Shown: positions 26,601 to 32,871 of the stretch, piece after piece | Numbering within the stretch: position 1 is the stretch's first letter | How the letters are laid out: every line of letters begins with the position of its first letter | Assembly: GCA_946405515.1 (NCBI GenBank) | Contig: CAMJHM010000016.1 | Coordinates: forward strand, 1-42,144 | Source of the DNA: an uncultured Fibrobacter sp. | Lineage (GTDB): Bacteria > Fibrobacterota > Fibrobacteria > Fibrobacterales > Fibrobacteraceae | Direction: 5' to 3' | Length of the DNA: 42,144 nt | Notes under the pieces: generated by a model | What the model was told of the DNA's origin: nothing | Databases searched by the model: none | Seen by the model: the letters and a program-made list of their open reading frames with translations, nothing else | Made by a program: the position numbers and the translations under genes

Positions 26601-27794
26601 ATGATTCGTTTGAATAGACTTTTTGTTCCTGCTGTGGCGGGTGCTTTTGCGCTTGTGCCCTTTTTTTCCAGTTGTAGCACGTCGTCGTCGTCCGGTACTG
26701 ACGATGACGATTCGGTGGTCAGTTTTGAAGACGGACAGAACTTGCTAGGTTCTTCGTCTTCTGGAGAAGTGCCCGATGGTGGCCAGGGTGGCGATAACGG
26801 AAACCCGGATAACGGGAATTCGGGAAACGATAAACCCTCTGATTCCGGAAATCCATCTTCTTCTCCGTCGGGGGATGGGGACAAGCCTACACCTCAGTCG
26901 GCTGCTGTTGCAGACTGGATGCCGGCATCTTCTGCTACGACAGAAACTGTCAGTTCCGAAGAAGTCCTTGCCGAAGCCAAAAAGGTGGTGAACGGCTCCT
27001 GTGCTCCGATGACTACCGAAATAGAAAAGGGCGGAATGGCTACTTGGGCGTTCTATCGCCAGAATGGTGACGTATTTGATCAAATCATGTCCCCGTTTGT
27101 ATGGACTTTCGACGATGGAAAGGTCTTGAAGGGCAACGGAATGGACAAGGTGAACAAGACCTACGAAACGTCTGGTGTCTACAAGGCATCTTTGAATGTC
27201 GATGGCAACGATATTGAATGTGATCCTCTGCGTGTGCAGGGTATTCCTATTACGGTTACCTCCTGCAAGGCGGCGAAGAATGCTGTCAATGCAGGCGAAA
27301 CCATTACCTGGACCGTGGTCGCCGAATCCGAAGCGGAAATTACCGGGTACTCCTGGAAGTCGAGCGATGCAGAGGTCTCGGGTAGCGGGACTTCGGCGAC
27401 GATGGTGGCTACCGGCGAAATGCACAAGAAAAACGTGAGTGCAACGGTTTCGGTGACCAACAGCGATAAGACCGTTCTGGACTATACTTGCGAATCGGTG
27501 TCTGTCGTTGATCCGGAACAGGTTGACGTGGTCATTCCGTACTCGGTTCAGGACGACACCAAGGCCTTTACCGGCGGGCAGACTTTAGTGGCCCAGTATC
27601 CTCCCAATGCGGTTAACTGCCAGATGGTTTGCGGTGCCCAAGGCGATGGCGTCATTCTGGAAATCGACGGCGAGGAACATAAGATTAACTGGTCCGCGAA
27701 TATTACACCTAAGAGTTGTAAGGACGGTTCTGCTGCCGGAACGAAAATTACCGTGAAGGCTTCGATGCAGGTCTCTTGCTACGTAACGTACTAA
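26601..27794 (+). CDS. Surface lipoprotein with PKD/Ig-like repeats
   Basis: The 397-residue predicted lipoprotein has a signal segment ending FFSSC (Cys25), an Asp patch (DDDD), and a Ser/Gly/Asn/Asp/Pro-rich spacer (about 45-105) like those that hold domains away from the outer membrane. After this come a PKD-like domain (about 125-215, with WAFYRQNG, FVWTFDDGK and KTYETSGVYKASL), a second Ig-like domain (about 218-310, TITWTVVAESEAEITGYSWKS) and a C-terminal beta domain (to 397) with two Cys pairs. I do not recognise a catalytic site. I start at 26601 because this gives a compact signal peptide; upstream codons overlap the likely promoter TATATATT. The gene is divergent from GH9-3, so a role in polymer binding or surface assembly is plausible but unproven. 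Confidence 0.75.
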   Translation: MIRLNRLFVPAVAGAFALVPFFSSCSTSSSSGTDDDDSVVSFEDGQNLLGSSSSGEVPDGGQGGDNGNPDNGNSGNDKPSDSGNPSSSPSGDGDKPTPQSAAVADWMPASSATTETVSSEEVLAEAKKVVNGSCAPMTTEIEKGGMATWAFYRQNGDVFDQIMSPFVWTFDDGKVLKGNGMDKVNKTYETSGVYKASLNVDGNDIECDPLRVQGIPITVTSCKAAKNAVNAGETITWTVVAESEAEITGYSWKSSDAEVSGSGTSATMVATGEMHKKNVSATVSVTNSDKTVLDYTCESVSVVDPEQVDVVIPYSVQDDTKAFTGGQTLVAQYPPNAVNCQMVCGAQGDGVILEIDGEEHKINWSANITPKSCKDGSAAGTKITVKASMQVSCYVTY

Positions 27795-27838
27795 TCCCCC
27801 TTGGGGCGCCTCTAAGGTGGCCTTGAATTAAATTAGAG

Positions 27839-27867
27839 AGGTCCTGCGTTAAATCCGCAGGCCTTTC
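27839..27867 (+). terminator. Terminator of the surface lipoprotein gene
   Basis: CCTGCG (27843-27848) pairs with CGCAGG (27856-27861), extended by AGG/CCT, then TTTCTTG. It lies 44 nt after the stop. Confidence 0.7.
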
Positions 27868-27927
27868 TTGTATCTATGCTCTAGGCTTGTTATTGTGTTG
27901 AAGAGCTTCTGAATAGTAAGCCTTTTG

Positions 27928-27961
27928 CAAAAAGAAAGGCACCCCGGTTGCCCGGGATGCC
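27928..27961 (-). terminator. Terminator of the xylanase gene
   Basis: On the minus strand GGCATCCCGG, a 4-nt loop and CCGGGGTGCC (one G-T pair) are followed by TTTCTTTTTGC. It lies 34 nt after the GH11 stop. The 200-bp convergent gap 27795-27995 contains this and the opposite terminator and nothing else I can see. Confidence 0.8.
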
Positions 27962-27995
27962 AACTTTATAAGGAGTAGTCAGTATAAAGTATCGT

Positions 27996-29441
27996 TTAGT
28001 GTGCTACCTTGACGGAGACCGTCTTAGAGCCACTTCTCAGCATATAGATGCCGCCTTTGCCAAACTTGGCGAAGAGGGCGTCGCTGAGGCTCGTTCCGGC
28101 GTTGGCTTGGATGGTGCCCAAGTAACGTCCGGTAGAGTTGAATACCTTGTAGGTCTTGGAGGTGTTTACAGCCTTGATTTCGCTGGGGAGGGCTGCAAAG
28201 CCGCCATTGTCGGCCGGAGTGATGGCCGGATTTGTGGCAACAGGGGTCGTTGTCGTCGGGGCCGGAGTGTCGGAGCCTTGGTTGGCGCCCGTTCCGCCCC
28301 AGTCAAAGTTGCTGAAGTCGGAGTTGCCACCGCCTTGGCCAGCACCTTGACCGGCACCTTGGTCACCGCCAAAGTTAAAGCCGCCCATGCCGCCGCCCTG
28401 ACCGAAGGAACTCCAGTCAAAGTCGCCAAAGCTGAAACCGCCCTGGCCGCCGCCTTGGCCAGCGCCTTGACCGCCGCCCTGACCGAAGGAACTCCAGTCA
28501 AAGTTGCCCATGTCAAAGCCGCCCATGCCCTGGCCGGCGCCTTGACCAGCACCCTGACCTGCGCCCTGGCCAGCGCCTTGACCGGCACCAGCGTCGCCGC
28601 TTGTGCTGCTCTGTGCGGATTCGCCGCCGCCAACCGGGCTTGCTTCGCCGTTGTCGCTCATGTTGAAATAGGTGTAGTCCACGGAACCCGTAGCGCCGCC
28701 ACCGGCTTCGGTCATGAGCATCACTTCGGTCACGTTACCGAACTTGAGTTGAGCGGATCCACCGCCCTTGGAACCACGGAGTTGCTGGTTCTGACCGGTG
28801 AAGAGTTCATCCCACTTCTTGAAGTGGGCGGAAATGTCGATGTGGCCGCACTGGCGCGGGGTTTCGCGGACACTGAAGAACTGTACGAATGTGGAAGTGC
28901 CGGACTTGGAGGGTTCCTGCTGGCGGAGGAATGCGTGGATTGTGTATTTTGCGCCATCCACGGTGATTTCGCCGAACTTTTCACCAATGTACTGTTCGTT
29001 CGGCTTGCTAAACCAGTCATCCACGACGTAGTATTCCGTTTCGGGATTCTTGGTCCAGCCGTACACGCCGATGTAGCCGTACTGTGCAGAGCCGGTCTTG
29101 GTGTACTTGTAGTCGACCGTAAAGTGTTTTGTCTTGTGGTCTATTCCGTTTCCATTGTACTGGTAGCCTACACGAGTTAGATAGTCGTTCGAATTGTTCC
29201 AGTTGGCCTTGAATGTACCATTGCTGTAGTAGGTCATGGTCGCACTGCCACCCTGATACCACTGTTCGAATCCCCACGGGGTCCCGCCGATAGAGCCGAC
29301 CTGGTTGCCGCTCACGTTGGAACCGTTTCCGGTATGTCCCATATCTTCGTTACAGGCGTCTACGGCAAATGCGTTGCTTGTTGCCAATCCGAATGCGAGT
29401 ACCGCACCGAATTTTACCGCTTTAGAGAGATACTTTTCCAT
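27996..29441 (-). CDS. GH11 endo-beta-1,4-xylanase with Gly/Gln-rich linker and C-terminal sorting-like domain
   Basis: The 481-residue secreted protein has a signal peptide 1-26 (SNAFA-VDA). The GH11 module (about 30-262) has the nucleophile E136 in NPETEYYVVDDW, a SVRETPRQCGHIDISAHFKKW strand region, and acid/base E245 in VMLMTEAGGGATGS. It hydrolyses xylan outside the cell. Residues about 285-390 are a low-complexity Gly/Gln/Ala linker with FDWSSFGQGGG repeats, then a Pro/Thr spacer. The last about 60 residues (YKVFNSTGRYLGTIQA...GGIYMLRSGSKTVSVKVAH) resemble C-terminal sorting domains of type IX-like secretion substrates and differ from the GH9 tails. It has one GH11 module, whereas the characterised F. 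succinogenes XynC has two. ATG 29441 has GAGGAGG upstream and a CRP-like palindrome 40 nt before it. Confidence 0.92.
   Translation of the reverse strand: MEKYLSKAVKFGAVLAFGLATSNAFAVDACNEDMGHTGNGSNVSGNQVGSIGGTPWGFEQWYQGGSATMTYYSNGTFKANWNNSNDYLTRVGYQYNGNGIDHKTKHFTVDYKYTKTGSAQYGYIGVYGWTKNPETEYYVVDDWFSKPNEQYIGEKFGEITVDGAKYTIHAFLRQQEPSKSGTSTFVQFFSVRETPRQCGHIDISAHFKKWDELFTGQNQQLRGSKGGGSAQLKFGNVTEVMLMTEAGGGATGSVDYTYFNMSDNGEASPVGGGESAQSSTSGDAGAGQGAGQGAGQGAGQGAGQGMGGFDMGNFDWSSFGQGGGQGAGQGGGQGGFSFGDFDWSSFGQGGGMGGFNFGGDQGAGQGAGQGGGNSDFSNFDWGGTGANQGSDTPAPTTTTPVATNPAITPADNGGFAALPSEIKAVNTSKTYKVFNSTGRYLGTIQANAGTSLSDALFAKFGKGGIYMLRSGSKTVSVKVAH
28272..28589 (-). repeat. Low-complexity Gly/Gln repeat region in the xylanase
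   Basis: This region encodes repeated GAGQ tetrapeptides (seven or more in two blocks) and near-identical units MGNFDWSSFGQGGG, FGDFDWSSFGQGGG and a shorter FSNFDWGG. The DNA is a degenerate tandem repeat (units like CCAGCGCCTTGACCGGCAC), which is prone to expansion or contraction. Confidence 0.85.
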
Positions 29442-29480
29442 TTTGCCTCCTCATATGGAAATAGGTATAATTGTCTAATA

Positions 29481-29496
29481 TGTGAAATTAATCACA
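29481..29496. promoter_or_regulatory. Perfect CRP/FNR-type palindrome upstream of the xylanase
   Basis: TGTGA-AATTAA-TCACA matches the CRP consensus TGTGA-N6-TCACA with no mismatch. It lies 40 nt before the xylanase ATG. On the minus strand a -10-like TATACC lies between it and the Shine-Dalgarno, and TATAAT lies upstream of it near 29512-29517, so activation or repression are both possible geometries. Confidence 0.5.
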
Positions 29497-29590
29497 CGCC
29501 TAGAACCATTATTATATAGGGGGCGTTTTTTGTTGTTAAAAAAAACAACGTATTTCCGTTGAGTAAAAAACAACATTGCGAATGTGCTCT

Positions 29591-29614
29591 AAAAACCGCA
29601 ATTTGCGGTTTTTT
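29591..29614. terminator. A/T-flanked hairpin in the xylanase upstream region
   Basis: AAAAACCGC and GCGGTTTTTT flank a 5-nt loop, giving a terminator-like hairpin by sequence. No plus-strand gene lies before it, and the upstream minus-strand gene already has its own terminator at 29651-29679. The 262-bp gap 29442-29703 also holds GTTGTT-A6-AACAAC near 29532. Confidence 0.4.
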
Positions 29615-29650
29615 GCATAGTTTCCAAAATGTGTAAAAAAACGACAACAT

Positions 29651-29679
29651 AAAAAAAGCGTCCGGCTGGTGCCGGACGC
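29651..29679 (-). terminator. Terminator of the Ala-rich membrane protein gene
   Basis: GCGTCCGGC (29658-29666), TGGT, GCCGGACGC (29671-29679) is a perfect 9-bp stem. On the minus strand it is followed by seven T's, 24 nt after the stop. Confidence 0.9.
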
Positions 29680-29703
29680 CGAGAAAGTCAATTGCTTTAG
29701 GAA

Positions 29704-30303
29704 TTAGTCCTTGCCGGTGAAGATAATCACGAGCACGGAGGCCACGAACGCGGCAGACACAATCAGGAATTCCCACGGGTTTTCCATGATGGTGGTCTTG
29801 GCGGAGCCCATGCTGCTGCCTTCGAGAGCCTTCTGTTCTTCGGCTTCCTTGGCGGCCTTTTCTTGGGCGGCCTTCTTGTCGGCTTCGGCCTGGGCGAGAG
29901 CAGCGCTGTCAACTGCGGGTTCTTCGGCCTTGGCTTCGAGAACTTCGGCAGCGGCGGTGTCCTTGGCCGGTTCTTCGGCTACAGCGGCTTCGGCCGGAGC
30001 GGCGGAATCAGCAGGAGCGGCTTCGGCGGTAGCTTCGGCGGCAGGTGCAGCAGAGTCGGCAGGAGCAGCTGCTTCGGCAGCAGGAGCTTCGGCGGCGGGG
30101 GCTGCTTCAGCAGCGGGTGCGGCGGCTTCGGCAGCAGGGGCTGCTTCGGCAGGAGCGGCTGCTTCAGCCTTGGGTGCTTCGGCTGCGGGTGCAGCGGCAG
30201 GAGCTGCTGCGGGTGCGGCTGCGGGAGCGGCAGCAGGGGCTGCGGCTTCGGCAGCGAAGACCATTGCGGATGCAACCAAGGTTGCCAACAGAATCTTCTT
30301 CAT
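29704..30303 (-). CDS. Ala/Pro/Glu-rich exported protein with C-terminal membrane helix
   Basis: The 199-residue protein has a signal peptide (MKKILLATLVASAMVFA), then about 110 residues made almost only of Ala, Pro and Glu (APAA, AAPAAE and APADSA units), a charged helical stretch (about 135-160, QAEADKKAAQEKAAKEAEEQKA), and a hydrophobic C-terminal helix (about 177-195, WEFLIVSAAFVASVLVIIF) ending TGKD. The layout suggests a periplasmic or extracellular extended rod anchored in the inner membrane at its C-terminus. I recognise no family. AGAGAGGAA precedes the ATG. It lies upstream of the xylanase with a strong terminator between, so they are separate transcripts. Long frames on the opposite strand are by-products of the repeat. 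Confidence 0.75.
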   Translation of the reverse strand: MKKILLATLVASAMVFAAEAAAPAAAPAAAPAAAPAAAPAAEAPKAEAAAPAEAAPAAEAAAPAAEAAPAAEAPAAEAAAPADSAAPAAEATAEAAPADSAAPAEAAVAEEPAKDTAAAEVLEAKAEEPAVDSAALAQAEADKKAAQEKAAKEAEEQKALEGSSMGSAKTTIMENPWEFLIVSAAFVASVLVIIFTGKD

Positions 30304-30373
30304 AGTGATATTCCTCTCTGGGGTTAAAAACTTTTATGCTCAAAAAATAACACTTCTATAAGCGGATAGTCCG

Positions 30374-30399
30374 AAAAAAGTTAAAAAAAGTTAAAAAAA
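30374..30399. promoter_or_regulatory. Phased A-tracts between the Ala-rich gene and fumarase
   Basis: Three A-runs of 6-7 bases start at 30374, 30383 and 30393, a spacing of 9-10 bp. Phased A-tracts bend DNA and often lie upstream of strong promoters. The divergent gap 30304-30577 also contains an inverted repeat GACCTTT (30411-30417)/AAAGGTC (30437-30443) and low-complexity GAGACGAGAG / CCCCTAACCCCTA sequence. Confidence 0.4.
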
Positions 30400-30496
30400 T
30401 CCGTCTATTTGACCTTTCATCGGCTTTTTTGGCAAAAAAGGTCCCTCTGTCGGGCGCGACCGCTCCATCTAGTCAGGGGAAATTAGACGAGAGGCG

Positions 30497-30574
30497 AGAG
30501 ACTAGAGACGAGAGAAATTTTAATTTTAAGGAAAATCATAAACCCTAGATTCTAACCCCTAACCCCTAGTCTCT
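30497..30574 (+). repeat. Inverted repeat pairing with the fumarase translation start region
   Basis: AGAGACTAG (30497-30505) is complementary to CTAGTCTCT (30566-30574), which ends 3 nt before the fumarase ATG. In an mRNA beginning upstream of 30497 the start region would be in a 9-bp stem with a 60-nt loop. Confidence 0.4.
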
Positions 30575-30577
30575 AAT

Positions 30578-32215
30578 ATGGCATTCAAATACGAAGCGAC
30601 CGTGCAGCACGGCGAAGACAAGACTGAATATGTGAACCTCGGCAAAGAAGGCATCTCCGTCGCCGAATTCGAAGGCAAGAAAATCCTGAAAGTGGCCCCC
30701 GAAGCCCTCACCAAGATTGCCCAGGCGGCATTCGAAGAAGTGAGCTTCAGGCTCCGTCCGGCCCACACGCAGAAGGTCGCAAAGATCCTCCAGGACCCGG
30801 AAGCTTCCGATAACGACAAGTTCGTTGCCCTCACGCTTTTGAAGAACGCCTGCGTGGCCGCCAAGGGAATCCTCCCGTTCTGCCAGGACACCGGTACCGC
30901 TATTTGTATTTGCCACAAGGGCCAGCAAGTCTGGACCGGCACCGACGACGCGAAGGCCATTTCTGAAGGTATCTACAATGCCTATACCGGCAAGAACCTG
31001 CGCTACAGCCAGATTGCTCCTTTGACCATGTACGAAGAGAAGAACACGGCTTGCAACCTCCCGGCCCAGATCGACATCCACGCCGAAGAAGGCGCCGACC
31101 TCAAGTTCCTGTTCGTCGCGAAGGGCGGTGGCTCTGCCAACAAGACTTACTACTGGCCCATGACCAAGGCGCTCCTCAACCCGAAGTCCCTTGAAAAGTT
31201 CATCAGCGACAAGGTGAAGACGCTCGGTACTGCGGCCTGCCCGCCGTACCACCTGGCCATCGTGATTGGCGGTACTTCTGCCGAAATGAACACCCACACT
31301 GTGAAGCTCGCGAGCTGCGGCTACCTCGACGACCTTCCGACCACGGGTTCCGAAGGCGGTCGCATGTTCCGCGACGTGGAGATGGAAGAGAAGGTTTTGC
31401 ACATCTGCCAGAAGACGGGCATCGGCGCCCAGTTCGGCGGTAAGTACTTCGTGCACGACGTGCGCGTGATCCGCTGCCCGCGTCACGCTGCAAGCTGCCC
31501 GGTCTCCATCGGCGTCAGCTGCTCCGCCGACCGCAACATCAAGGCGAAGATTGACGAGAACGGCCTCTGGCTCGAAAAGATGGAACACAATCCGGAACAG
31601 TACCTGCCGAAGGGCGACGCCGTGAACATGGCTCCGGCTGTGGAAATCGACCTCGACCGCCCGATGAAGGAAGTCCTCGCCGAACTCACCAAGTACCCGG
31701 TCAAGACCCGCCTGAATCTCAAGGGTACGATGATCGTGGCCCGCGACATGGCCCACGCGAAGATTGCCGAAATCTTCGACAAGCAGGAAAAGGGCGAAGC
31801 TCTTACCGATATCGAAAAGACCGTTCTCGAAGTCGTGTCCAACCACCCGATTTACTACGCCGGCCCGGCCAAGACGCCGGAAGGCATGCCCACCGGAAGC
31901 TTCGGCCCGACGACTGCTGGCCGTATGGACCCGTACGTGATGCGCTTCCAGAGCAAGGGCGCCTCGATGATCATGGTCGCTAAGGGCAACCGCAGCCAGG
32001 ACGTGACCGACGCCTGTCACAAGTACGGCGGCTTCTACCTCGGCTCTATCGGTGGCCCGGCTGCTATCCTCGCCGAGCAGAACATCCTGAGCAACGACAT
32101 CGTCGCCTTCCCGGAACTCGGCATGGAAGCCATCCGCAAGATCACGATCAAGGACTTCCCGGCGTTCATCCTCGTGGACGACAAGGGTAACGACTTCTTC
32201 AAGGACCTGCTGTAA
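30578..32215 (+). CDS. fumA: Fumarate hydratase, class I (iron-sulfur)
   Basis: The 545-residue cytoplasmic enzyme interconverts fumarate and L-malate in the TCA cycle; in succinate-forming fermentation it runs from malate to fumarate. It aligns by eye along the whole length of E. coli FumA/FumB. The [4Fe-4S] ligands correspond to C102 (FCQDTGTA), C221 (AACPPYH) and C315 (GVSCSADRN), each three residues before the E. coli numbers 105, 224 and 318. Other conserved blocks are [31 protein letters not shown] and the C-terminal [15 protein letters not shown]. Codon use is strongly biased to C-ending codons, typical of a highly expressed gene. No Shine-Dalgarno lies near the ATG; AAGGAA is about 45 nt upstream. 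The permease gene follows after 9 nt. Confidence 0.96.
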   Translation: MAFKYEATVQHGEDKTEYVNLGKEGISVAEFEGKKILKVAPEALTKIAQAAFEEVSFRLRPAHTQKVAKILQDPEASDNDKFVALTLLKNACVAAKGILPFCQDTGTAICICHKGQQVWTGTDDAKAISEGIYNAYTGKNLRYSQIAPLTMYEEKNTACNLPAQIDIHAEEGADLKFLFVAKGGGSANKTYYWPMTKALLNPKSLEKFISDKVKTLGTAACPPYHLAIVIGGTSAEMNTHTVKLASCGYLDDLPTTGSEGGRMFRDVEMEEKVLHICQKTGIGAQFGGKYFVHDVRVIRCPRHAASCPVSIGVSCSADRNIKAKIDENGLWLEKMEHNPEQYLPKGDAVNMAPAVEIDLDRPMKEVLAELTKYPVKTRLNLKGTMIVARDMAHAKIAEIFDKQEKGEALTDIEKTVLEVVSNHPIYYAGPAKTPEGMPTGSFGPTTAGRMDPYVMRFQSKGASMIMVAKGNRSQDVTDACHKYGGFYLGSIGGPAAILAEQNILSNDIVAFPELGMEAIRKITIKDFPAFILVDDKGNDFFKDLL

Positions 32216-32224
32216 TCCTGCGCT

Positions 32225-32869
32225 ATGCTCCATGTGTTCCGCCACGAGATTCGCCTGATATTTAGGGATCCCCGGTTCTGGATTCCCTTTATCATCCCTC
32301 CGGTCATTCTGGCCGCATCGCAGGGAATCGCGGTGTCTCGTTACGGCGGACAAATCATGGAGGGCATGGAAGGCTACATGATGCTCCTGCTAGGGTGCAT
32401 CATGGCCCCGATGGGGGCGCCTTTGGCTGCCGACAGTTTTGCGGGGGAACGTGAGCGCGGTTCGCTGGAATTGCTGCAACTGTCGCCTGTTGCTCCCGCG
32501 AAAATTTTTTGGGGCAAGCTATTGGCGGTCATTCCGTTCCCGGTATCGTTTTCTCTGCTGGTGCAGATCGCCTACTGGTTTGCCCATCCCGCAGTTTCTA
32601 CCACGGAGGCTGTCGCCTCCATCTTTGGGGCAATCTCGGCAGTGCTCATAACGAGTGCTTTTTCGCTGGTGCTTTCGCTGCGGGTCAAAACGGTGCGCGC
32701 GGCAGCACATCTTTCCCTGTTCGTGGTGGTCCCGTTGCTGTTGCTAGTCCAGCTGGGTCACGAGGCCTTTTTGAAGGGACTGCTCGTCCCGGTGATTGTC
32801 CTCGCGCTGTCGGTGGCCATTTGCGCTTTTGTCGCATTCCTAAGTTCGCGAAAGTTTGTAAGTTTGTAA
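32225..32869 (+). CDS. ABC-2 type membrane permease
   Basis: The 214-residue polytopic protein has about six hydrophobic helices. After the second helix comes AADSFAGERERGSLELLQLSPVAP, the typical motif of ABC-2 permeases (NatB/CcmB-like exporters). It should form the membrane channel of an ABC exporter, but no ATP-binding subunit is encoded next to it in this window, so the substrate and partner are unknown. The gene begins 9 nt after fumarase, without its own Shine-Dalgarno, so translation may be coupled. Its stop is 2 nt from the end of the convergent MORN lipoprotein gene. At 214 residues it is shorter than many ABC-2 permeases. Confidence 0.8.
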   Translation: MLHVFRHEIRLIFRDPRFWIPFIIPPVILAASQGIAVSRYGGQIMEGMEGYMMLLLGCIMAPMGAPLAADSFAGERERGSLELLQLSPVAPAKIFWGKLLAVIPFPVSFSLLVQIAYWFAHPAVSTTEAVASIFGAISAVLITSAFSLVLSLRVKTVRAAAHLSLFVVVPLLLLVQLGHEAFLKGLLVPVIVLALSVAICAFVAFLSSRKFVSL

Positions 32870-32871
32870 GT

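Noticed and set aside
27937..27951. Sigma-54-like sequence GGCAC-N5-TTGC on the plus strand
   Set aside because: It lies inside the xylanase terminator stem and points into the antisense of the xylanase, with no gene to drive. Most likely chance.
29711..30361. Ala/Ser/Gly-rich frames on the plus strand opposite the Ala-rich gene
   Set aside because: Repeats of GC-rich codons stay open in several frames; only the minus frame has signal peptide, ribosome binding site, membrane helix and terminator.
30550..30570. CCCTAA-like repeats resembling telomere sequence
   Set aside because: Only two or three imperfect units in a bacterial intergenic region; they fit the local low-complexity family better.
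30566..32353. A 595-codon minus-strand frame opposite fumarase
   Set aside because: Fumarase matches its family end to end; the antisense frame comes from strong codon bias.
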